Source: Acidovorax sp.
Lineage (GTDB): Bacteria > Pseudomonadota > Gammaproteobacteria > Burkholderiales > Burkholderiaceae_C
Length of the DNA stretch: 64,000 nucleotides
NCBI RefSeq assembly: GCF_021287135.1
Contig: NZ_JAJTBB010000047.1
Span: 1 to 64,000, forward strand
Direction of reading: 5' to 3'
The notes beneath the pieces were generated by a model. The model saw nothing but the letters and a program-made list of their open reading frames with translations, did not search any database and was not told the DNA's origin. The position numbers and the translations under genes are program-made. Below are positions 43,770 to 50,713 of the stretch, in pieces. Each line of letters opens with the position of its first letter. Positions within the stretch are counted from its first letter, which is position 1.

Positions 43770-44761
43770 CACTCAATTTTTGCGCCCGACGATTCCACAA
43801 TGCCCTTCCACTTGGCGTAGTCGGTCTTGAGCAGGGCGCCAAACTGTGCGGCGGACATGGCCTCGGGCTCCGCGCCCTGGGCGTGGATGGCTGCTTTCAT
43901 GTCGGCCGTGGCCAGCAGCTTGTTGATTTCGGCGTTGACCGTGTTCACCACGGCAGCCGGGGTGCCTGCGGGCGCGAACACGCCGTACCAGGTGCTCACG
44001 TCGAAACCCTTGAAGCCGGCTTCGGCCACCGTGGGCACCTCGGGCAGCGAGGAACTGCGCTTGGCGGACGTGACGGCCAGCGGGCGCAGCTTGCCCGACT
44101 TGATCTGGCCCATGGCTGAGGGCAGGGAGGACACCAGCAGGTCCACGTTGCCCGCCAGGGCGTCCATCAGCGCGGGGTTGGAGCCCTTGTACGGGATGTG
44201 GCTGAGCTTGATGCCGGCGGCCTGCTCGAACAAGTGGCCGGCCAGGTGGATGGAAGTGCCGTTGCCGGGCGAGCCGTAGGTGATGGTGCCCGGCGATGCC
44301 TTGGCGGCGGTGACCACGTCGGCCAGTGTCTTGTACTTGGTGTTGCTGGCGCTGGTGGCGATCACCACGGGCGTGTAGGCCACATGGGCGACGGCCGTCA
44401 GGTCCTTGGTCGGGTCCCAGGTCAGGTTCTTGTACAGCCAGGGGCCGATGACCAGGTTGTCCTTCTGGCCCATGACCAGGTCGTAGCCGGTGGGGGCGGC
44501 CTTCACGGCTTCGCCGATGCCGATGGTGCCGCCCGCGCCGGCGCGGTTGTCGGCCACCACGGTCCACTTGGCGCTTTCGGTCAGCTTGGTGGCCACCAGA
44601 CGCGAGAGGATGTCGGTGCCGCCGCCGGGCGGAAACGGCACGATCAGGCGGATGGGTTTGCTGGGATAGGCGCCTGCGGCGGCCGGTGCGGGCGTCTGGG
44701 CCTGGGCGGCGCTGCCCAGGGCGAAGGCCAGCGCGGTGAAGGAAAACAGCGTGCGAATCAT
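43769..44761 (-). CDS. Bug-family tripartite tricarboxylate transporter receptor (TctC type)
   Basis: This is a periplasmic solute-binding protein of 330 residues. The signal peptide is FSFTALAFALGSAAQAQ. The mature part has the TctC hallmarks YPSKPIRLIVPFPPGGGTDI near the start, then DNRAGAGGTIGIGEAVKAAP, the ligand loop YGSPGNGTSIHLAGHLFEQA, and HIPYKGSNPALMDALAGNVD. Members bind carboxylates or aromatic acids. The TctA/TctB membrane partners are not nearby, which is usual for orphan Bug proteins. Start ATG 44761. Confidence 0.93.
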   Translation of the reverse strand: MIRTLFSFTALAFALGSAAQAQTPAPAAAGAYPSKPIRLIVPFPPGGGTDILSRLVATKLTESAKWTVVADNRAGAGGTIGIGEAVKAAPTGYDLVMGQKDNLVIGPWLYKNLTWDPTKDLTAVAHVAYTPVVIATSASNTKYKTLADVVTAAKASPGTITYGSPGNGTSIHLAGHLFEQAAGIKLSHIPYKGSNPALMDALAGNVDLLVSSLPSAMGQIKSGKLRPLAVTSAKRSSSLPEVPTVAEAGFKGFDVSTWYGVFAPAGTPAAVVNTVNAEINKLLATADMKAAIHAQGAEPEAMSAAQFGALLKTDYAKWKGIVESSGAKIE

Positions 44762-45002
44762 GGTGAAAGAGGTCTCCGTGGGTTCAATGGGTGCGGGGCA
44801 GGGCGCGCGCGGGAATCCGGTGGGGTTCCCTGCGCAGGCTGCGGGCCGGTTGCCGGTGGGGTCGGCGGATTCTCGCAGCGCCTGCGGCGCCGGCTGGTCT
44901 TTGCCAGCCGGTGGGGATGATCGCTGATGCGGCGCAGCGCATGCCGTGCCAAAAGCGGGCGGCAGCATCGCGGCTGGCGATGGCATGCCGCGCCGACTTA
45001 CT

Positions 45003-46187
45003 TCACAGGCGTTCAAAGATGGCGGCAATGCCCTGGCCGCCGCCGATGCACATGGTCACCAGCGCGTAGCGGCCCTGCACGCGCTGCAGCTCGTACAGCG
45101 CCTTCACGGTGATGAGCGCGCCCGTGGCGCCGATCGGGTGGCCGAGCGAAATGCCCGAGCCGTTGGGGTTGACCTTGGCCGGGTCCAGGCCCAGGTCCTT
45201 CGTCACGGCGCAGGCTTGGGCGGCAAAGGCCTCGTTGGCCTCGATCACGTCGAGGTCGTTGATGGTGAGGCCGGCTTTCTTCAGCGCCAGCTGCGTGGCG
45301 GGCACGGGGCCGATGCCCATGTACTTGGGGTCCACGCCGGCGTGGGCGTAGGCCACCAGGCGCGCCAGCGGCTTGGCGCCGCGCGCCTTGGCGGCACCGG
45401 CTTCCATCAGCACCACGGCGGCGGCAGCGTCGTTGATGCCCGAGGCATTGCCCGCCGTCACGGTGCCGTTTTCCTTCACGAACACGGGCTTGAGCTTGGC
45501 CAGGTCCTCCAGCGTGGCGCCGGGGCGGAAGTGCTCGTCCGTGGCGTACTGCACGTCACCCTTCTTGCTCTTCAAGGTGACGGGCACGATCTGGTCCTTG
45601 AACAGGCCCGCCTGCGTGGCGCGCTCGGCGCGGTTGTGGCTTTCCACGGCCAGCTTGTCCTGGTCCTCGCGCGTGATGCCCCACTTGGCGGCGATGTTTT
45701 CGGCCGTCACGCCCATGTGGATGGTGTGGAAGGGGTCGTGCAGCGCGCCGATCATCATGTCCACCATCTTGGTGTCGCCCATGCGGGCGCCCCAGCGCAT
45801 GTTCAGGCTGGCGAACGGTGCGCGGCTCATCACCTCGGCGCCGCCGCCGATGGCAATGTCGGTGTCGCCCAGCAGGATCGACTGGCTGGCGCTCACGATG
45901 GCCTGCAGGCCCGAGCCGCACAGGCGGTTCACGTTGAAGGCGGGCGTGCCCTCGGCGCAGCCGCCGTTGATCGCTGCCACCCGCGAGAGGTACATGTCCT
46001 TGGGCTCGGTGTTCACCACGTGGCCGAACACCACATGGCCCACATCCTTGCCCTCCACGCTGGCGCGGGCCAGCGATTCCTTGACGACCAGCGCGCCCAG
46101 TTCGGTGGGGGGCACGTCCTTCAGGCTGCCGCCAAAGGTGCCAATGGCGGTGCGCACGGCGCTGACAACGACGACTTCACGGGTCAT
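45003..46187 (-). CDS. bktB: Acetyl-CoA acyltransferase / beta-ketothiolase
   Basis: This is a thiolase of 394 residues that condenses or cleaves acyl-CoA units. The active-site Cys is in NRLCGSGLQAIVSASQSI (about residue 90), the acid-base pair in NEAFAAQ and GHPIGATG, and the second Cys in MCIGGGQGIAAIFE. The start MTREVVVVSAVRTAIGTFGG closely matches BktB, which feeds polyhydroxyalkanoate synthesis and beta-oxidation in Burkholderiales. AAGGAG precedes ATG 46187. Other thiolase roles are possible without a comparison. Confidence 0.9.
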   Translation of the reverse strand: MTREVVVVSAVRTAIGTFGGSLKDVPPTELGALVVKESLARASVEGKDVGHVVFGHVVNTEPKDMYLSRVAAINGGCAEGTPAFNVNRLCGSGLQAIVSASQSILLGDTDIAIGGGAEVMSRAPFASLNMRWGARMGDTKMVDMMIGALHDPFHTIHMGVTAENIAAKWGITREDQDKLAVESHNRAERATQAGLFKDQIVPVTLKSKKGDVQYATDEHFRPGATLEDLAKLKPVFVKENGTVTAGNASGINDAAAAVVLMEAGAAKARGAKPLARLVAYAHAGVDPKYMGIGPVPATQLALKKAGLTINDLDVIEANEAFAAQACAVTKDLGLDPAKVNPNGSGISLGHPIGATGALITVKALYELQRVQGRYALVTMCIGGGQGIAAIFERL

Positions 46188-46210
46188 GGGGAAACTCCTT
46201 GCTGGATGAA

Positions 46211-46275
46211 AATTTAATGAAAAATGGCTCTGGCGCTTGTCCATCAAGCGCTGGCAGCTATGAATATGTGAGCAA
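46211..46275 (-). repeat. Dispersed repeat family A, copy 6
   Basis: On the minus strand it reads CATAGCTGCCAGCGCTTGAT, GGACAAGCGCCAGAGCC. It is upstream of bktB, where it could affect the promoter. It is next to repeat B7. Confidence 0.75.
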
Positions 46276-46334
46276 TTGGCCTCGGGCTGTTGGCTTGCTT
46301 TGTGTTGTGCCGCCAGCCTGTGGCTGGGGCGCTG

Positions 46335-46423
46335 CCAACGCCAGCGCCACCGTGGAACCGGCTCTGCCGGGCCACCGGTGGCGTCCCCCTCCGGGGGAAG
46401 ACGCGCAGCGGCTCAGGGGGGCT
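46335..46423 (-). repeat. Intergenic repeat family B, copy 7
   Basis: CCAACGCCAGCGCCACCGTG, then GTCCCCCTCCGGGGGAAGACG and CGCAGCGGCTCAGGGGGG. It abuts the stop of the SDR gene, as copies B6 and B8 abut their genes. Confidence 0.75.
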
Positions 46424-47185
46424 TCATGCCTCCCGGACATCGGCGACGGGGTTGGTGCCGAAGTCCGCGCGCTCCAGCCAGGCCAGCACGCGGGTGGCGG
46501 CGTCCTGGGGCGAGGTGAGCTGGCCGCCCGTTTTGAGGTTGGCAAAGTTCTGGCGGTCCGGGAAGGCCGCGGGGTCGGCGCCGCGCAGCTGCACCTGCAT
46601 GTCGGTGTCGATGACGCCCGGGGCCAGCGAGCAGACCTTGGCGCCGTGGGGCTTGAGCGCCTCGTCCAGCGCCACGCAGCGCGTGAAATGGTCCATGCCT
46701 GCCTTGGCCGCGCAGTACGCGGCCTGCGAGGCCATGGCGCGGCGGCCCAGGCCGGACGAAATGTTGAGCACCTTGCGTGGCACCGTCCAGCCGTCGGTCG
46801 CGCCCAGGAAGGCGGCCGTGAGCTGCATCGGGGCCTCCAGGCCCACGCGCAGGGCGTTGGCCAGATCGTCCGCATCGCTGTGCGACAGCGGGGCGATGCG
46901 CGGAATCACGCCGGCGTTGTTGATGAGCGTGGCGCTGGCAAAGGCCTGCGGGCCCTGGGCCGTGAGCCAGGCCTGCAGCTTGTGCGCAACCGGCTCGCCT
47001 TGCGACAGGTCGTGCTGCCACTGCTCCAGCGTGACGCCGGCAGCCTTGGCTTCCATGGCCAGGTCGGGGTTGGCGCTGCGCGCAATGCAGACCAGCGTGT
47101 TGCCGCTCTTGAGCAATTGCTGGGCCATGGCCAGGCCCATGCCGCGGGAAGCGCCGGTCAGGAGGTACAGGTGGTTTTGGGGCAT
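46424..47185 (-). CDS. Short-chain dehydrogenase/reductase (SDR)
   Basis: This is a 253-residue NAD(P)-dependent oxidoreductase with a Rossmann fold. The cofactor motif is LLTGASRGMGLAMAQ (TGxxxGxG) at about residue 9, the NNAG motif is LINNAGVIPR, and the catalytic set is the Ser in LNISSGLGRRA plus YCAAK (Y-x-x-x-K). The layout resembles sepiapterin/benzil-type reductases. GGAGG directly precedes ATG 47185 with very short spacing. The substrate is unknown. It lies 30 bp downstream of the MarR gene on the same strand, so the two may be cotranscribed. Confidence 0.86.
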   Translation of the reverse strand: MPQNHLYLLTGASRGMGLAMAQQLLKSGNTLVCIARSANPDLAMEAKAAGVTLEQWQHDLSQGEPVAHKLQAWLTAQGPQAFASATLINNAGVIPRIAPLSHSDADDLANALRVGLEAPMQLTAAFLGATDGWTVPRKVLNISSGLGRRAMASQAAYCAAKAGMDHFTRCVALDEALKPHGAKVCSLAPGVIDTDMQVQLRGADPAAFPDRQNFANLKTGGQLTSPQDAATRVLAWLERADFGTNPVADVREA

Positions 47186-47214
47186 CCTCCCATGGTACTG
47201 CGCCCGCGGGGTGG

Positions 47215-47730
47215 TCAGGGTTGCGGGGGCGACTCCAGCGCCGCCAGCAGCCGCGCCAGCTGCGCGTCCAGGGCGGCGAGTTCGGCCGCCTTCAGCGGCG
47301 CCAGGATGCGGTGCTCGTTGGCCACATGGGCCTCGACCGCGCGGTCGATCAGCGCCAGCCCGTCGCCGGTGAGCTGCACCAGCGAGCTGCGCGCATCGGC
47401 CGGGTTCGGCACGCGGGTGATCCAGCCCTGGGCCTCCAGCTTGCCCATGCGGTGGGTCATGGTGCCCGAGGTGACCATGAGGGTGGAGAACAGGGCGGTC
47501 GGCGCCAGGCAGTACGGCGCGCCCGCACGGCGCAGCGTGGCGAGCACGTCGAACTCCCAGAAGCTCAGTCCGAACTCGGCAAAGGTCGCGTCCAGCTGGC
47601 GCTGCAGCAGGGCCGCGCAGCGCTTGATGCGGCCGATGGGGCCCATGGGGCTCACGTCCAGGTCGGGGCGTTCGCGGTGCCATTGCGCCAGGATGGCGTC
47701 CACGGCGTCAGGCGGGCGTTGGGTGGCCAT
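47215..47730 (-). CDS. MarR-family transcriptional regulator
   Basis: This is a 171-residue winged-helix regulator. The HTH and wing read GLSFWEFDVLATLRRAGAP, LFSTLMVTSGTMTHRMGKLE and PNPADARSSLVQLTGDGLAL (the wing with D-x-R-S). It is transcribed divergently from a DMT-type exporter, and two matching palindromes lie between them, so it very likely controls both genes. A TACAAT -10-like element for its own promoter is at 47762-47767 on the minus strand, between the two sites. ATG 47730 starts the family core; the longer frame crosses the operators. Confidence 0.9.
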   Translation of the reverse strand: MATQRPPDAVDAILAQWHRERPDLDVSPMGPIGRIKRCAALLQRQLDATFAEFGLSFWEFDVLATLRRAGAPYCLAPTALFSTLMVTSGTMTHRMGKLEAQGWITRVPNPADARSSLVQLTGDGLALIDRAVEAHVANEHRILAPLKAAELAALDAQLARLLAALESPPQP

Positions 47731-47748
47731 GAAAGCGGGGTGGATTTG

Positions 47749-47762
47749 TCTTGATTTCAAGA
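47749..47762. promoter_or_regulatory. MarR operator 1
   Basis: TCTTGATTTCAAGA: arms TCTTGA/TCAAGA, central TT (one break from perfect symmetry). It is 19 bp before the marR start. Confidence 0.75.
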
Positions 47763-47781
47763 TTGTATGGTAAGGTGTTTG

Positions 47782-47795
47782 TCTTGAATTCAAGA
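47782..47795. promoter_or_regulatory. MarR operator 2
   Basis: TCTTGAATTCAAGA, a perfect 14 bp palindrome, 9 bp before the exporter ATG. Its centre is 33 bp from that of operator 1, about three helical turns, so two dimers would bind on the same face. Confidence 0.78.
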
Positions 47796-47803
47796 TAAAT
47801 ACC

Positions 47804-48703
47804 ATGGCGCATTCCCGTGCATCCCTGCCTTGGATCGACGTGCTGACCACGGCCCTGGGGCCGATGATCTGGGGCTCCACCTACATCGTCACCACCGAGC
47901 TGCTGCCGCCGGACCGGCCTTTCACCGCCGCGCTGCTGCGCACGCTGCCGGCGGGCCTGCTGCTGGTGCTGTGGTGCCGCCGCTGGCCCGCGTGGGGCGA
48001 CGGGGTGGCGTGGCGGCGCCTGCTGGTGCTGGCCGCGCTCAATATCGGCGTGTTCCAGGCACTGCTGTTCGTGGCGGCCTACCGGCTGCCCGGCGGCGTG
48101 GCTGCCGTGGTGGGGGCCGTCGGGCCGCTGGTGGTGATGGGCCTGGCCTGGGCGCTGGACCACCGCCGCCCGCCTGCCGTGGCGCTGGGGGCGGGCGCGA
48201 TGGGCGTGCTGGGCATGGCGGCGCTGCTGTTGTCGCCGGGTGCGCGGTGGGACATGGTGGGCGTGGCCGCCGCGCTGGCGGGCACGCTGTGCATGGCGGC
48301 CGGCACGTTCTGGTCGCGCCGCTGGCAGTCCGACCTGCCGGTGCTGGCCTTCACGGGCTGGCAACTGCTGGCGGGCGGCGCCATGCTGGCGCCCCTGGCG
48401 TGGGGCATGGACCCGCCGCTGCCCGCGCTCACGGCCCACAACGTGGCGGGCTACCTGTACCTGAGCCTGGTGGGCGCGCTGCTGTCCTATGGCCTGTGGT
48501 TCCGCGGTGTGGCCCGCCTGCCTTCGGTGGCGGTGTCGTCGCTGCTGCTGCTCAGCCCCGTCACGGCAGTGGTTCTGGGCTGGGCGCTGCTGGGCCAGGC
48601 CCTGCGGGGGCTGTCGCTGGTGGGCATGGTGGTGGTGCTTGCCAGCATCCTGGCGGTGCAGTGGGCCATGTCGCGGCCTGCGCTGTCGGCAGGAAAGCTA
48701 TGA
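47804..48703 (+). CDS. EamA/DMT-superfamily transporter
   Basis: This is an inner-membrane exporter of 299 residues with ten likely helices in two EamA halves. The first half starts TTALGPMIWGSTYIVTTELL and contains RTLPAGLLLVLWCRR; the second has AAGTFWSRRWQ and VSSLLLLSPVTAVVLGWALL. Relatives (YedA/RhaT type) export amino acids, sugars or drugs. Divergent MarR control suggests induction by a small toxic compound. The stop codon is inside repeat A7, so the last residues (SAGKL) come from the repeat boundary. Confidence 0.88.
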   Translation: MAHSRASLPWIDVLTTALGPMIWGSTYIVTTELLPPDRPFTAALLRTLPAGLLLVLWCRRWPAWGDGVAWRRLLVLAALNIGVFQALLFVAAYRLPGGVAAVVGAVGPLVVMGLAWALDHRRPPAVALGAGAMGVLGMAALLLSPGARWDMVGVAAALAGTLCMAAGTFWSRRWQSDLPVLAFTGWQLLAGGAMLAPLAWGMDPPLPALTAHNVAGYLYLSLVGALLSYGLWFRGVARLPSVAVSSLLLLSPVTAVVLGWALLGQALRGLSLVGMVVVLASILAVQWAMSRPALSAGKL

Positions 48704-48757
48704 ATTTGATAGCTGCTGACGCTTTGTGGATAAGCGCTAGCGGCCGATTTCGTTAAA
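48694..48757 (+). repeat. Dispersed repeat family A, copy 7
   Basis: AAAGCTATGAATTTGATAGC, TGCTGACGCTTTGTGGATA, AGCGCTAGCGGCCG. It fills the gap between two convergent genes and provides the stop codon of each (48703 and 48753). Confidence 0.82.
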
Positions 48758-49889
48758 ACTCCTGCGTCCGTTCTGCGGAACGGGTTTCCCGGCGGCGCCG
48801 CCGCAGATTGTGCCCAGCGGCCGCGGCCGCGAGCATTGCGGCCAGCGAGGCCAGCCCCGCAGGGCTCAGGGATGGCACCGCCGCGGGGCCTGCAGCCGGG
48901 ACGAGCCGGGGCTGCGCGGTGGCGGTGGCGGCAGGGCCCGCGCCCGAGTCATTGATCGCGCTGACGCTGAGGGTGTAGGTCACGCCGTTGGTCAGGCCTG
49001 TGATGACGCAGGTGGCCGTCTGGCCGGCGGTGGGCAGCGCGGGCGTGGGTGTGCAACTGCCGGCGGGGACGTTGCCCGGGCCGGCGGCCGTCACGCTGTA
49101 GCTGCTGATGGCGCTGCTCCCGGTGTCGGCGGGCGGGGTGAAGCCCACGCTCACGGAGCCGTCGCCAGGAGTCGCGGTGATGCTGGCCGGCGGGTCGGGA
49201 AGATCAAGGTTTTGGAACTTGACGTAGTCGACCACGTAGTCGGAATTCACGTTGGGATCGTTGGACTGATCGCCGAAGAGAACCATGGCGCTGGCCGTGG
49301 TGCTGGGCACAAAGGACCGGCTGAGCAAGGGCGTGGCCGCCCCCGATGCGATGTCGGCGTAGTCCGCGTCGATGTACAGGCTGAGCTGGCCGTTGAGGTA
49401 GCGCAGGGCGTATTCGTGGAAAGCGCCATCCAGGTTGTTGAAGGGCACCGTGCCGCCGGTGTCATCGCCCCACCCGACAGCGGCTGGGTCCAGATACAGC
49501 ATGGTGCTGCGATTGACCGTGCTTCCCATGGGCGGGGAAAAGGCGTCCGTCACACTGAACATCAGACCGGCGTCGAGGGTATTGTGAGGCGCGATGGACA
49601 GGGCCTTCAGGCGGACCGACGTGATGAAGTTCGCGGTGCTCACGCCGTACCTGTACAGGTTCTGCCCGCTGGTCGAGCCCGCGTTGGCCGTGGTGAAACG
49701 CGTGGTGCCGGCATCCACGCCATTGATTCCGTCCCCCACGGTTTCGGTGTGCGGCGATTGCTGCGTCTGCTGCCAGCCTTGCGCCACAGGTTCGGTGTTG
49801 CCGTCGTACAGCAAGGTGGGCGGCGATGCCCAGGCGCCCGACGCAAGGAGCGGGCCGATCAGCAAGGCGGGAAGGCGGCGTTTCAGCAT
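48753..49889 (-). CDS. Secreted fibronectin type III protein with IPTL-CTERM tail
   Basis: This is a 378-residue exported protein. The signal peptide is LPALLIGPLLASGAWAS. The central 200 residues form a concanavalin-like beta-sandwich (TLDAGLMFSVTDAF, GAFHEYALRYLNGQLSLYID). One fibronectin type III domain follows (PPASITATPGDGSVSVGFTP, CVITGLTNGVTYTLSVSAIN). The end is AVPSLSPAGLASLAAMLAAA, then GHNLRRRRR: the IPTLxxWG-like sorting signal, membrane stretch and Arg cluster. It may bind polysaccharide or matrix. Start ATG 49889. Confidence 0.85.
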   Translation of the reverse strand: MLKRRLPALLIGPLLASGAWASPPTLLYDGNTEPVAQGWQQTQQSPHTETVGDGINGVDAGTTRFTTANAGSTSGQNLYRYGVSTANFITSVRLKALSIAPHNTLDAGLMFSVTDAFSPPMGSTVNRSTMLYLDPAAVGWGDDTGGTVPFNNLDGAFHEYALRYLNGQLSLYIDADYADIASGAATPLLSRSFVPSTTASAMVLFGDQSNDPNVNSDYVVDYVKFQNLDLPDPPASITATPGDGSVSVGFTPPADTGSSAISSYSVTAAGPGNVPAGSCTPTPALPTAGQTATCVITGLTNGVTYTLSVSAINDSGAGPAATATAQPRLVPAAGPAAVPSLSPAGLASLAAMLAAAAAGHNLRRRRRETRSAERTQEF

Positions 49890-50053
49890 GGCGTGGCGTG
49901 GGGTGAAAAATGTCAATGGCAAAAAATTGTGAACCGCGATTATCTGGCACGCAGTGTCTTTTCCACCATGAGGGCCTGCGCACGGCGGGCGGGCACCCTC
50001 CGCCCGTGGGCTGAGAGGCGGCGAGCGATTTCGCAGGAATGCCCGACAGCTGC

Positions 50054-50713
50054 CTAAAAATCTGCGGGGGCCGCGAAGGCGCATGGCCCGCCGTGCGCAG
50101 GGTGCATGAACCGCAGCTCGGCCGCGTGCAGCAGCAGCCGGGGGGCCAGCGCCTGCGTGCTGGCGTCGGCGTAGAGCCTGTCGCCCAGGATGGGGTGCCC
50201 GATGGCCGCCAGGTGCACGCGCAGCTGGTGGGTGCGGCCCGTGATGGGTTCCAGCTCCACGCGCGTGGTCTGGGCCGCAGTGTCGTGTGCCAGTGCGCGC
50301 CAGCGGGTCCGGCTGGGCTTGCCCTGCACGGGGTCGATGACGCGCAGCGGCCGGCGTTCCCAGTCGGCAGCGATGGGCAGGTCGATCTCGTGCCAGGCGC
50401 CGTCTGCGCTCAGGAGCCCGCGGACCACGGCGTGGTACCGCTTGTGCACCTGGCGCTCGGCAAAGGCGTGGCTCAGGCGGCGTTGCGCTTCGATGTGGCG
50501 CGCCATCAGCACCAGGCCGGACGTGGCCTGGTCCAGCCGGTGCACGATCAGCGCCCTGGGCCAGCGCTGCTGCGCCCGGGCGCTCAGGCAGTCCTGCTTG
50601 TCGGGGCCGCGGCCCGGCACGCACAGCAGGCCTGCAGGCTTGCACAGCACCAGCAGGTCGGCGTCTTCGTACAGGGCATCCACGCCAGCGGCCTGCGGCG
50701 GGTGTGCGGTCAT
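50054..50713 (-). CDS. rluA: RluA-family pseudouridine synthase
   Basis: This 219-residue enzyme converts uridine to pseudouridine in RNA; the same length as E. coli RluA (23S rRNA U746 and tRNA U32). The catalytic aspartate is in IVHRLDQATSGLVLMAR (HRLDxxTSG), and other family motifs are KPAGLLCVPGRG and ITGRTHQLRVHLAAIGHPILGD. There is no S4 domain. It overlaps the hybrid kinase stop as ATGA, so translation is coupled, an unusual partner. The exact target RNA is inferred from length only. Confidence 0.88.
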   Translation of the reverse strand: MTAHPPQAAGVDALYEDADLLVLCKPAGLLCVPGRGPDKQDCLSARAQQRWPRALIVHRLDQATSGLVLMARHIEAQRRLSHAFAERQVHKRYHAVVRGLLSADGAWHEIDLPIAADWERRPLRVIDPVQGKPSRTRWRALAHDTAAQTTRVELEPITGRTHQLRVHLAAIGHPILGDRLYADASTQALAPRLLLHAAELRFMHPAHGGPCAFAAPADF

